Shown here: positions 43,647 through 55,734 of the stretch, piece by piece
Numbering within the stretch: the first letter of the stretch is position 1
How the letters are laid out: every line of letters starts with the position of its first letter
Source of the DNA: Cochliopodium minus
Lineage: Eukaryota; Discosea; Himatismenida; Cochliopodiidae
Reading direction: 5' to 3'
NCBI GenBank assembly: GCA_024220525.1
Contig: JAMYWO010000064.1
Location: forward strand, 107,804-171,803
DNA length: 64,000 nt
Made by a program: the position numbers and the translations under genes
The notes under the pieces: generated by a model
What the model was told of the DNA's origin: nothing
The model's input: the letters and a program-made list of their open reading frames with translations, nothing else
Databases searched by the model: none

Positions 43647-44402
43647 ATGTCACATCGTAAGAATCCTTTCTTTATAATTAGACTCAAATTCTAATGATAA
43701 AAATTAAAAACTTTTACTGCCCAGATCATCATCGTATGTTAAGATTCAAAGAATTACAATTTCTTTAAAACTATTTCTTTTTTTGTACTCTAGATCATGG
43801 ACGTAAGATCTTTTCAAAAATTATTTCCATTTAAGTCAAATTTGTTTTTACTAAAAGACGGTCACCATCATGGACANNNNNNNNNNNNNNNNNNNNNNNN
43901 NNNNNNNNNNNNNNNNNNNNNNNNNNNNNNNNNNNNNNNNNNNNNNNNNNNNNNNNNNNNNNNNNNNNNNNNNNNNAATGAAATTTTTATTATTCAAGAT
44001 CACATAATTCAAGGTACAAAAAATCACTTTTTTTTTTTCCATTTTAAAGTTTGAAATTTCCCACTTCAATTGAAAATCAAGATATCTTCAACCCACATGG
44101 ACATCACACTCACCACAATCATGGAAGCCATGGCCATCATCATCATGGAGGACACCAACACAATCATGGACATCGTAAACCTAATTCTTTTTCAATTATT
44201 TAACCTCTTAACTTTTTAAAACTTAGATCATGGACATGGACATGGACACCATCGTATTTATCTTTTTTTATTGTTTTGTTTTTTTATTTTTATATTTTAA
44301 CTCCCCTTTTAGACCACGGAGGACATCATCATCGTAACCCATTTTATTCTTTTAAATTTAATTTCTTAATTTTTTTTCCCTCAACTCAAAACAGATCATT
44401 AA
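43647..44402 (+). CDS. Micro-exon His/Gly-repeat protein 2 (interrupted by a gap)
   Basis: Exons 43647-43656 (MSH), 43725-43733, 43794-43802, 43858-43876 then a 100-N gap, 43999-44013, 44082-44174, 44227-44253, 44313-44333 and 44395-44402. As in the previous gene, all visible introns are phase 1, GT..AG, mostly splitting a His codon after its first base. Encoded pieces include HGHHHG, FNPHGHHTHHNHGSHGHHHH, GGHQHNHGH and HHGHGHGHH, ending at TAA. Two exons are 9 bases. The unknown gap prevents a full frame check. The product is again a His/Gly-rich low-complexity protein with likely metal affinity. Confidence 0.65.
43877..43976. other. 100-N assembly gap
   Basis: Exactly 100 N, the usual placeholder for a gap of unknown size. 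It lies inside an exon or intron of His/Gly-repeat gene 2. Confidence 0.95.
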
Positions 44403-44556
44403 ACTTTTTGCTGAGCTTTTAGCCAAGAGGCATTTAATTAAAACTTTGATTTTTAAAAAAATTTTTTTAAATCTGTTTTCTTTTTCGCATCTTTTGAATA
44501 ATGAGAAATAAAATAAAAAAATTGAAGATTTTAATTTTGAATAAAATAAGAGAGAA

Positions 44557-46276
44557 ATGGAAAAGGAATTGGGTTTTGATAAATTAGAATTTCTCCTTGA
44601 ATTACAAGATAATTTCGATAAAAGATTTAGTGAATTAGTATTGAGAGAAGCATTGGAGAAAAAGGATTTATCTTCATTGAAAGGTATTTTATTAATTCCA
44701 ATTTTCAATCTATTACAACCAGATAGACTTTTCTTTTATTTGAAATATTAATCTCAAAATTTGATAATTAATAGATGGTAATAGAACATTTCTTTATGTT
44801 GTATTTATGAATAAAGAAAAAAAATATGAGATTGAAAAGATAAGATTTCTGATTGAATACAAATGTGATGCAAATGCAAAAGAAAGATTTGAAGAAACTC
44901 CTTTTCATTTAGCATTTAAGATAGATGGAGAATATCCAATTGAATTATTAAAAGAGTTTTATTTTAATACAAGTCTTGTTGATTTGGAAGGAAATACAAT
45001 TTTACATTATGCATGTGAGTTCAATCAAAATTTAAAAGTAATAAAGTATTTGATATATGAAAAAAAAATGAATCATGATTTGAAGAACAAATATGGTAAA
45101 ACTCCCCTCATGTTTTCTGTCAAAAACAAAAATATTGAAATAATAAAGTATTTGGTTGAAGACTTGGGCTGCGATATAAACTTACAGGAAAGTACTGGCT
45201 TTAGTGTTTTACATCATTTTTGCAAAGTTAACGGTAATCTTGAAATTCTGAAATATCTGGTACAAAGAAAATGTAACTTAAATCAGAGAGACAAAAATTA
45301 TGATATAACTCCTCTTCATGAAGCTTGTTCCAATGGTTTAAGTTTTGAATGTATTAAACTTTTAGTTGAAAAAAAATCGAATGTCAACCATAAAAACAAG
45401 AATTGATATTCTCCTTTTCATAAAGCAATAATTTGGCATAATGATTTGAATGTAATGAAATTTCTTCTTGAAAATTCTACTTTCGAAAATGAAAAAGAAA
45501 GAAAAATTGTTCTGTTGCAGAGTTTGAAAAGTTCCAAAGTTGAAATTATTCAGTTTTTGTTAGATAAGGAAGATGTAGATTTCAATATTATTGACCCTAT
45601 TTTTGGAAACTATTTCTCGTGCATTTTTGTGAGAAATAATAACTATGAAATCATCAAATACTTGGTTGAAAGAAAATATTTTGATTTGGAATGGATCGAT
45701 CCTAATGGAAATTCTCTATTCAAAATATTTTGTCAAGGATATCCAACTTTTATTGTTTTTAAATATTTTCTTGATAAACATCATTTTGATTTGAATGAGA
45801 AGGATAATCTTGGAAAATCTAATCTTTATAACTTTTTGATAAAAGTCAATGGAAAAGATATCAAAGAAAATTTGGAACATTTTTTGATCTTGTCTTTGTC
45901 CAATGGAGCCAATTTTTTCATAAGGGAAAATGATACGATTTCCCTCCTTGATCTCTTAAAAAATTTTAAATTGAAAGATGATAAAGAATCAAAAGAGTTA
46001 ATTGAAAAATTTTTTGAAGATTTTGAAAGTGGAACTCTTTGGAAAGTTGCCAACCATTTTTTCTTCCCAAATAGAATCAAAGATATTATTTTCCATTTCA
46101 CCATCTCTTTGAAAATAGTTTCAAAAATAAAATTTGGAATCAAATTTCCTAAATATCTTGTTTACATAATCATTCAATACATTGTTTTTAATCTTCTCTC
46201 TAATGGAACAAAGTTAGTTGCAGAGAAGAGAGAAACTTATCAATCAATTAATAAAAGCAAAAGAAAACAGAATTAA
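44557..46276 (+). pseudogene. Ankyrin-repeat gene with an in-frame TGA
   Basis: Exon 1 (44557-44683) and exon 2 (44775 on) encode at least six ankyrin repeats: EETPFHLAFKIDGE, GNTILHYACEFNQNL, GKTPLMFSVKNKNIE, GFSVLHHFCKVNGNL and ITPLHEACSNGLSFE. At 45404-45406 a TGA interrupts the next repeat (NKN-stop-YSPFHKAI), where the consensus expects Gly, so a GGA to TGA change explains it. The same frame then runs open for 290 codons to TAA 46274-46276 with further repeats and a C-terminal FPKYLVYIIIQYIV. The break is recent, a sequence error, or read through. Without readthrough the product is about 252 residues. Confidence 0.75.
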
Positions 46277-46385
46277 GGAAATTACTAAATATTAAAAATT
46301 CTTGAAATGAAAAATTTCATGAAATTAAACTTTCATTTTCATTTTTTTTTTTTTTTTGATTAAAATATAAATATAAATATAAAAA

Positions 46386-47534
46386 ATGAACAATCCTTTT
46401 TTTATTGATCTTGTGGATGATGAAGATGATGAGAGAAAAATGATTGAGGAGAAAGATATTGAGATAGCTAGGAAGATGCAAGAGGAATGGGAACAAAATG
46501 AAGTGAGGGATAACAAAAGAAAGCGGGAGATGCAAGAGCAAGAAGAAAAAGATAATGAATATGCCAAGAAATTGCAAAGGAAATACAATAAAGAAAATAA
46601 AAGAAATGTAGTGTAAATATAAATTTCCCAATATAACAAATATATATTTTTGCTTGTTTATTATATATTTTTTTTGAAGAGAATATAATTTCTCAAAATA
46701 ATATAATTAAACTTATCATCAATAAATATTCATTACATACCACACTCTTCATTTATCATTTTTTAAATTTTTATAATCCCGCCATTATTTGAACACAATT
46801 TTCTTATTTAAAAAAAAAAATTTAATTAGACGGAGAGTAATCAGAAGAAATTACGTAGATGAAAGAAATATTGATGATAATGAACAAGAGATACATCACA
46901 TCCACCATCATGGAGAAAATAACAGAGAAGATTTAAATGCATTTAGGAGATTTTTTCTCCATGAATTAAGAAACGACTTTAATGGCGAAAATAATAATGG
47001 TAATGAAAACAACGGAGAAAATGAAAGAGAAGATCATTTCGGAGGCTTTTTCCCCTTCCCCCTTGTCAGACTTTTGAGACACCAAAACATCCATCGTTAT
47101 GAAAACGAAAATAATATTGATTTAAATGATTATGAATCATTGTTAAGATTAGGTAAAACAAAAATTCTTATCTTATTTTTTAAAAATAATTTTTTTTTCT
47201 GAATAAAATTTTATTCTCTGATTTATTTTTAAATTTTTAATAGATGAATCTATTGTAAAGAAGGGTGCTTCGGAAGAACAATTACAAAACAATCTTCATC
47301 ATACTAAATTTGTCAAAAGCAATGAAGGAGAGAACAATTGTCTCATCTGTTTAGATGATTTCGAAGAAAAGGAGGAAATAAAATCTCTTCCTTGTCTTCA
47401 CAAGTAAGAAATAAAAAAAGTTTTTTTTGTTTTATTAATTTTTAAATATAAAAAATAGATTTCATTCTCATTGCATTGTAAAATGGCTAGAAACTTCTAA
47501 ACTCTGTCCAATTTGTAGATACGAACTTAAATAA
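46386..47534 (+). CDS. RING-H2 ubiquitin ligase
   Basis: Exons 46386-46612, 46830-47152, 47244-47403 and 47459-47534 join in frame (261 residues). The C-terminus is a RING-H2 finger: CLICLDDFEE, then LPCLHKFHSHCIVKWLE and LCPICRYEL, with the C3H2C3 ligands in order. The N-terminus has two related helices, IARKMQEEWEQNE and EYAKKLQRKYNKE, resembling short ubiquitin-binding or coiled motifs often paired with RINGs. The middle is Asn/Glu-rich and low in complexity. E3 ligase activity follows from the RING; the substrate is unknown. It is convergent with the PIGN gene, 100 bases apart. Confidence 0.87.
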
Positions 47535-47634
47535 AATAAAAACTAAAACAATTTTATTTGCTATTTTCATCTTATTTTCATCTTTTTCCTTTTTTTTTTT
47601 TTTTGAATTTTATTTTAATAAATAATTTGTTGAA

Positions 47635-50600
47635 TTATTTCAAATGTAAAATGAACTTTCCTAGAGGAAACATCAACAGTTGAAAGATGATGTGCGCGTT
47701 GGATATCGCAAAATGACTGATAGACATTCCAATGTCTTTCCAGCTGCCTTCATCTCTCACAAAAAAAAGAAAGTTCAAGCTCTAAAAACAAAAAATTTAA
47801 AATAATAAATAAAAATAAAAATTTATAAAAGAAAAAATTTTTTACCATTACATTTGATAAGGCAATTACAATAAAAAAAGAATTGTATACAGCTGTTCCT
47901 ATGTAGTGATGTATCATTGCGTACGTGGCACTTACTGCGACAAAAGGGATCAAAAGTTTGAAAATGAGAAGGGTGCCCATGTAAAAAGGGTTGAAAACGA
48001 TTATGAATCGATAACACGAGGATATTTCGAAAGAACTGAATGAAGCGATATTACCAGTCCCAAAGAATGCAATGTATGTGAACAAAAGATAGAACAAAGC
48101 TAAAAAAATATTCAAAAAAAAATTTTAAAATAAAATTTTAAAATTACCAATTTAAAAAAAAATAAAAAATATTGGTTTAAAAAATTTAAAAATTTTATTT
48201 ACCAGATCTTATGTCATGAACGGAAAGAGAATTCTTTTTGGTTGTTGATCTAACTTCTCTTTCGATCAAAATCCAAGCCAACAACAACATTCCAAAAGAA
48301 AGGAAGAACATGCATTCGTAAGAGACGCAAAACATCAAGTAAATGGAACTCAAAATTACGAAAACATTGAAAAGAATTTCGTTTTGGCTTTTTTTTTTGT
48401 TTAAAAAAATGAGAGCGGAAATAAAAAAAATTAGAATGATCCAGTTTAAACTTTGGTTGAAGAGTGGCAACCCCTTTTTTTGTTGGAGCGAAAGTGAAGT
48501 GTAAACGATATTGAGTACGTTGATGATGCTTGTGATGAAAATGAGGGAGAATTTTGGGAATGATTTCATCAGAAAATAATTCACAAATATTTGAAACAAA
48601 ACAATCAATAATCCTAATTAATTCAAAAATAATTTTATTTTTAATTTAAATTTTTTTTTATTTTTTTTAATTATTTTCTATTTTAATTTATTTTAGTTTT
48701 TTTGTTTTGAAATTAACAGAATAATTTTATTTTTATTTTTAATTTGGATTTTTAATTTTTATTTTCAATTTTAATCTTGTTTTATTTTATTTTTATTTAT
48801 TTTTGAGAATTATACATTAAAGTTTTTTAATTTAATTTTTAAATGAATCTTTGAAAAAAATATTTTTTTTAATTTTTTACCACTCAAAGCAACCAAAAAC
48901 AAAGAATCACCATGGTCAGCAGGGAAAAGAGGAAAGACAGAAGTGAAAAGAGAAGCGACAATGAAAAAAAACTTGACACTGAAATTGTTAAGAGGAGAAA
49001 AAAAGCCCCACAAAGCAACAAAAAGAAAACAAAAGAAGAAAACTTCCCTCTGAAAATATCCGAACACGATGATTTCTAAGATGATCGGAGTTAGGATGAT
49101 TACGATGAGATTGTTTGTCTTTTTTAGGGAGTGGAAGATGTCTGTGAGGATCTTTTGGAAGAGGATCTTTTCGAGGATGATTTCTCTGGTGAAGTAGATT
49201 GGGAAGATCACGTAGAGGTAGTATGTTATTGGTGATTTTTCGAGGAATAAAAAGATGAAGAAAAGAAAGGTGAATCCTTATAAAATAAATAGAAATAATG
49301 TTTGATTAGATTACAAATTATAAAACAAAATCAAAAAATGAAACAATAAATAAAATGAATATAAATAAAAAGTAAATAAAATAAAAAAAATAAAATAAAA
49401 TAGTAAAATAATAAATAAAATAAAGATAAACAAATAAAAAAGCAAAAATATAATTAAAAATAAAATAAAACAGCAAAAATATTTTAGAAAAGTAAAAAAA
49501 ACAAACAAAATTAAAAAAATAACAAAAATAAAGTAAAAAGCCAAAAAATTAATTACCATAAAATGCATAGAAAAATAAATTACTATTATATTTACTTTTA
49601 GGATCAATTTTCACAAAAGAAATGCTCTTTTTCTCATCAGAAAAGTTCTTCTTCACCCAAACAGCCAAATAAACAATCCACAAACAATAAGCAGAACAAG
49701 TGAAAAAAAACAACATCAACCTGTCATAAGTCTGCAAATACCTCAACCCATTCAAACAAAGAAGAATCATTTCATTTGTTAAAGTCAAACTTTCTTCGTA
49801 CTTTTTCTCGGAAATTTTTTTTTCGATTTTTCCGATCAATATTTCGATTTTTTCGAAATTTTCATACTTTTGGTAGAAAAACTTTTTTTCTTGGTGCATC
49901 ACATCACCTCTATGAAACTGGCTGTATATTTGAAGAGCATTTTTGTAATATAGCTCTGCTTTTTTGTTGTCGGATGTGTTAAGGAATTTAATGGGCAAAA
50001 CACCAACATTGTTCACTTTAGTCATAAAAATAAAATTAAAAAAAAATTAATCTTTTATTTTTTCTACTTTTAAAATTTGTATTTTTATTTTTATATTTTT
50101 TATTTTTATTTTTATTTATTTTATTTTATTTTTATTTTTATTTTTATTTTTATTTTTATTTATTTTTCATTTTCATTTTTATTTTTTATTTCAATTTTTT
50201 ATTTTTTATTTTTTATCTTATTTTTACACTTTATTTTTTTATTTTACCTGGATTTGGTATGTTTAACAAACTGCTCATTAACGGAGCGATGTCTGCTTGT
50301 TCGATATCCACTCTCAAAAGATTATCCAAACCCCAATGCTTTGGAGAATTTTCTATGAATTTTCCACCTATTTTGTTCTCCAAATTTCTCAAATTATCTG
50401 AATTTCTTTTAATAGGTCCTCTTAATCCCTTTTAATTTTATATTTTTATTTAAATTTTAATTTAAAACTTTTTTTTTTGAAAATTTTTTTTTAGTTTTTT
50501 TTTTTTACTGAACCCCAAGTAATTATTGGTGTTTCTGTATTTTCGGGATTTCCATCACCATGAGAACCTACAATTTTATAAAACCTTGATTCAATAATTT

Positions 50601-52250
50601 TTAACAAAAAAAATTTGATGAAAATTAAAAAAAAATAAAATAAAATTAACAAAAATAACAAAATAAAATTAACAAAAAATAAAAAAATTTAGAAATAAAA
50701 ATAAAAAAAACAATAAAAAAGATATAAAAAATAAAAAATAAAAATAAATTTAGAAATAAAAAATAAAAATAAAAAAATAATGTTAATAATAAAAAAAAAA
50801 CAAGCAAAGAATAAAAGCAATTAATATCATTACCTTTCGAAGACATTCCATGATCAGATGTAAAAACATAAGATGTTTTCTGATCATTGTAATAATTATC
50901 AATGATAGCGGATATTTTTTTAATGCCTTCGTCCACCAAATGTATGGTGTTTAGGTATTCCTTAGAATGAGGTCTGTAAGCATGTCCCTGAGAGTCGATA
51001 CCCAATAAATGAAGGAAGAAGACGATGTTGTTTTGAGAGAGCAATTCATTCAAAGTGGAATTCTCTTTGCGTTTTGCGCTTTCGAAGAATTTTTCTACTT
51101 TTTCGAAAACCCAGGTGTCCAATTTATCTAAATCCGAGCCAAAATCTTCTTGTTCAGATTCATAAGTTTGTATTTCCACTGAAATTTTTTGAAATTTTAA
51201 AATTAAATTTAAAATATTTTTAAAAAATATTGAAAATTAAAAATTTTTTTATAATATTCAAAATTTTTAAAAAAATCGTTTAAAAACATTAAAACTTTAA
51301 TAAAATAAACAAATGAACTTGTTAAAATAAAAATATTGAATAGAAAACATTCTTTATTACAAATTTAAAACATTTGAAACATTGAATAAAAATCATTCTT
51401 TATTAAAAATAAAGTAAACAAATGAATTTATTAAAATAAAAAATTGATTGCAATATGAAAAAAACACTTTAAAAAAAAAATTTTTTTATATTCACCTTGA
51501 GGACTATCAATTGTAAACATAGGTAATATGTCAGGAGATCCCCATCCCCAGACATATCTGCTCCTGTTGAAGACAGAATCAAATCCCACAGGGTTGGTTT
51601 TCCACCCTCTCGTCACAGCACTCACATCCTCGTACATCCCTGCTATCATTGCCACATGTCCTGGCCTACTCTCTGTTGGAACTCTCGTTTGAGAGATTCC
51701 CCAAAGTCCTTTACATGTCAAAAAAAAAAAAATTTTTAATTTGAAGCTTAAAATGTCAAGAGAAACAAATTTTTTAAAGATAATAAGTGAATGATCTTTC
51801 TTTAAATTAGTTATTCTTCAACATTTATTTTGAATTTAGTTTAATATTTGAGTAAGTAAAATTAAATAAAATAAGAAAAAATTATTCTTCAAAATTTGGC
51901 TGTATTGAAGGTTTCATATAGATAAATTAGATTTCTTTTTCTCTATAATTTATTTATCTTTCTTTACCTTTTTCTTCTATTATCTTCCGCAAGAAGGGTG
52001 CATTAGATTTTCCTGTATTTTCGTTCAATTCAAAGGTTTTATCTGCTCTCAATCCATCTCCCACTATCAATACCAATCTCTTTGGATTATCCTCTCCATC
52101 TGAGAGTTTTGTGGGTTCTATAGGATCTATTCCATGAATAACTGGGCTTTTGAAATAAATATCGATAATAGAGATTATATATACTAAATGAAATGCAATT
52201 GCAAATAAAATGAGATGTGTAGTTGATCTTCCCACATCGAATCTTTTCAT
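47635..52250 (-). CDS. PIGN: GPI ethanolamine phosphate transferase 1 (PIG-N/Mcd4)
   Basis: Starts at 52250 with [20 protein letters not shown], a signal anchor. The luminal alkaline-phosphatase-like domain has [40 protein letters not shown] (catalytic Thr), [29 protein letters not shown] and THGDGNP-type [10 protein letters not shown], so all metal-binding Asp/His positions that I can see are present. The C-terminal half is a series of hydrophobic membrane segments ending KFILHLK. The known reaction is transfer of ethanolamine phosphate to the first mannose of the GPI precursor in the ER. About nine introns. Its start codon is only 41 bases from that of the divergent methyltransferase-like gene. 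Confidence 0.9.
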
Positions 52251-52291
52251 TTTATTTTAATTTTTTATCTAAATTATTTCCAAAAAAAAAA

Positions 52292-53776
52292 ATGAGTCAC
52301 CTCTTGTTGAGGAGAAAACATTTCCTTTATCTCATCTTTGGTATACACGTTCTATTCATGTTATATTTATTTTTTGGGTTGCAATCAACAGATAATAAAT
52401 CTGCAAACAAACAATCAATTCAAAAAATAAAAAAGAAAGGCAAGAATGCATTCAAACAAAAGTTATTAATATCAATCAACAATTGATTCATCCTTTCATC
52501 AATCTATTGATTTTAAAATTTAATTTGATGAAAAAAATAGTTGAAAGGAAATTAATAAAGCAAAAGATCATCAATGAGGAAGTTGATGAAATAAAATGGA
52601 AAATATTCAATAATACAAAAATAGAAACAGATGAAGAAAGAAGAGAAGGATGTTTCAAACTTCTCAATTTGTTGAATAAGAAAAGGATTGAAGCGTTAAG
52701 CAAGTTTGTCAAATGCAAAACAAAGTATACACATCAAGTGTTTAATCACTTTGTTAAACTATCTTACATTTTAAAGAGAGAAAAATCATGCAATACTACA
52801 AACCATTCATTCGATAGCTGCACAATGTATTTTAATGAAAATGAAGGAGATTTGGAATTACACAAGGAACAAATGAAATATTTCACTTGTAATGGAGTTA
52901 TTTTTCTTAAAAATTATTTTAATGGGTATAGAGAAATCCTTTTGAAATCAGATGTGTTGTTCAAAACTTTTGAACAATTGTCAGAATTGGCTATAAAAGT
53001 TACAAAGCTGACCAAATACCCCAAAAATCTCAAACTGATGGGTAAAAAGAAAGGTGATGGTAGTTGGCCGATAGATATTCAATTCTTAAATGAATTTTCC
53101 ACTCAATCCCTTAAAAAATGTAATGTAATGGCCTTTGGAATCAGTAATGATCATAGCTTCGAAGATGATTTAATAAAAGAAACAAATTGCGTTGTTCATG
53201 GATTTGATCCTACTGTCTCTTATCCTCCAAAAATTAATGAAAGATTTTTTTTCGAAAAAATTGGTATTTATGACGAAAATTCTGACAATAACAAAAGTAT
53301 AAAAAAATTTTAAAAAATAAAAAATAATAGTAAAATATATAATTTTTTTAAAAGAATTAAGAAGCATGCACGGAGGTAAAAAATGGAAGACCAGGACATT
53401 GCAAAATATTCTCAATAATTCTTTAGATTATGACTATTCATCTCCTTTCAAAGAAGATAATTTCAGAATTAATCTCTTAAAACTGGATATTGAAGGAAGT
53501 GAATGGAAAGTGTTCTCTTCTATGATAAAAGAAACTCCTGATTTATTTGATGTGATTGATAGAATTGCAATAGAATTTCATATGTGGGAATATAGTCCTG
53601 TATTTGAAACCCAATTCAATACTATTGTTGTATGGAGTGAAATTGTTTCTTTTCTTTTAAATATATACGATATACATTACTTTCATTTAAATCCAATGTC
53701 TACATGGAGTTACATTTATGCTTTCGATTTTCCGTGTTGTTTCGAGATTCTATTTATTAAAAAAGACTTGTATTAA
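52292..53776 (+). CDS. Membrane-anchored methyltransferase-like protein (METTL24 type)
   Basis: MSHLLLRRKHFLYLIFGIHV is followed by a hydrophobic stretch to about residue 31, a type II signal anchor. The downstream frame (from about 52483) has CNVMAFGISNDHSFEDDL, HGFDPTVSYPP and, after an intron at about 53297-53355, LLKLDIEGSEWKVF and IDRIAIEFHMWE. This pattern, with a D-I-E-G-x-E-W acidic loop, matches the METTL24/Methyltransf_22 family, a Rossmann SAM-binding fold without proven substrate. The anchor frame ends in TGA at 52486 and the main frame differs, so a small intron or a one-base error must lie at about 52440-52540; no good splice pair was found that keeps the anchor. Confidence 0.65.
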
Positions 53777-53895
53777 ATCTTATAAATTTTCAAAAATGAC
53801 CTTAATTTTCTTTGAAATATTTTTTGAAAATAAAAAATTATTAAAAATATTTTCCAAAGAAATTAAAAAAAAATCGATCCATTTTCTATTCGGGA

Positions 53896-55671
53896 ATGCC
53901 ACTATTAAAAAATTTGACCAATATTGAAGATTTGGATGAGGAGACTTTGATGGAACTAGAGAAGAATGGAATTAAAACAGGTAAATCCGATAAATATAAA
54001 TTTTATGTTGAAATATATTGGGCATGATTCAATTGATATCCACTCATTCCATTCTTTCTCTCGAAAAAATATAATTTATAATTAAAAAATTCAGCTGATA
54101 ATCTTGCAAAGTAAAGAATAAAATTTTATTTATAGCATGGATAAATAGATATTAGAATATCAATCAACATCATTTCCCAAATAGTATATTATGATGTTTT
54201 TTTTTTGAAATCACAATTAAATAAAATTTTTATTTTGAAAAAGTGGAATGCTTTCTATCATCGCCAAATATATCCAAAGCAAAAATAGAAAAACAAAAAA
54301 TGGAGAGGATCACAAAACAAATACAGCTGATCTATCAACCGATGCTATCGATGAACGCGCTCGACTATCTCCAAAAGATCGAGAAAGAGGAGAAGATCTT
54401 CCACATCAACGAGACGATAGATAAAATGATAGGTGGAGGGTTGAGCACGAAGGATATTTTGGAGATACAGGGTTCTAGTGGTACAGGGAAAACACAAATA
54501 TGTTTTTTGATAAGTTATGCTTTGAGTTATAAATACGAAAAAAAAGGTGAAATCACAAAATATTAATAAAAATTTTTATGTTCAAAAATCAAAAATTCTT
54601 ATAAAAAAATGAAACAAAATAAATAATAAAAAACTTTTTTAAAATGTTCAATTTAAAATGAAGAAATAAATTCAAAAAAATGTGACATAAGATGAAATAA
54701 AAAATAAATCCAATAAAAAATTTTTTAAAAAAAATACAAAAAATAATAAAAATTGAGTATATTTTTAAAGAAAAAATTAAATTAAAAAATATATTTTTAA
54801 TAGTGATTTATGTGGACACCAATAATTCCTTTGCTCCAAGTAGAATATTGGAAATAGTAAAAAAAGAGTTTTATGGGGTTTCTGTTGGGGAAGATGATAG
54901 TGACACAGTTTTAAAGGAGAGGGCTCAGGAGGTTTGTAATGATTATCAGAACAAATATTTGGACGCTTTGTCTCGGATCGATTGTCACAAAGTCTACGAA
55001 ATTTTTGAGTTAATGAATTTTTTGGAAAAAATAGAAAATAAATTGATAGAGGAGGTATTAAAATAAAATAAAATAAAAAATAAAAAAAATAATGAAATAT
55101 AAATAAATAAAATAAAACAAAATAAATAATAAAAAAAAAATAATATAATAATAAAATAAAAAATAAAAATAAAAATAAATAATAAAAATTTGATAAATAA
55201 ATAAAAAAAAAAAACAAAAAAACAAAAATAAAAGAATCAATAAAATTGTAAATAAAATAGAAGATAAAAAAATGTTAAAATTTTTTAAAAAATAAGAAAA
55301 ATAAAAACAGTGAAAACGAAACTTGTTTGATTATTATAGACTGCATAGCTTCTCTCCTCTCCCCCATTCTCTTTGTCAAACATCCCTCTTCTTTCTCTCT
55401 TATGAATGATTGTGCAAAAAGGCTGAAATACCTCGCCGTTCAATACAACGTTTCCATAGTCCTCACTAACTACACTGTACAAGAAGGTAAAAAGGCTGCT
55501 TTGGGTGAATTTTGGAGTTTCGTTCCTGACATTTCTTTGTTTATTGAGTCTGTCGATACAAAAGGAGACAGAAAGTGTATCACTGTTTCCAAATCCAAAA
55601 AATCCTCCAAAACTTTCAATTTTTTTTCAATAACTCAATTCGGCATAGTTTTTGACGAAGAAACCAAATAA
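53896..55671 (+). CDS. RAD51D: RAD51 paralogue, RAD51D type
   Basis: MPLLKNLTNIEDLDEET begins a small helical N-domain. After two short introns comes IDKMIGGGLSTKDILEIQ and Walker A GSSGTGKTQ. The next exons give VIYVDTNNSFAPSRILEI, KVYEIFELMNFLEKIE, then Walker B LIIIDCIASLLSP, RLKYLAVQYNVSIVLTNYTV and LGEFWSFVPDISLFIES. The FWSFVPD segment is characteristic of RAD51D rather than RAD51 or XRCC3. RAD51D works in the BCDX2 complex, promoting RAD51 loading in homologous recombination. Stop is at TAA 55669-55671, 63 bases from the end of the convergent C39-like gene. Exons at about 54095-54150 are uncertain. Confidence 0.88.
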
Positions 55672-55734
55672 AAAAAAAAAAATTTGATAGTTAAACTTTG
55701 TAAATAAAATTATCAAATAAAAACTTTTTTAATA

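Noticed and set aside
41951-44402. His-rich region as a bacterial-type nickel chaperone or zinc transporter loop
   Set aside because: No transmembrane segments or GTPase motifs accompany it; all exons encode repeat residues only.
45404-45406. TGA as a selenocysteine codon or a reassigned codon
   Set aside because: TGA ends several genes properly (for example 3761-3763, 29143-29145), and the position is Gly, not Cys, in the repeat consensus.
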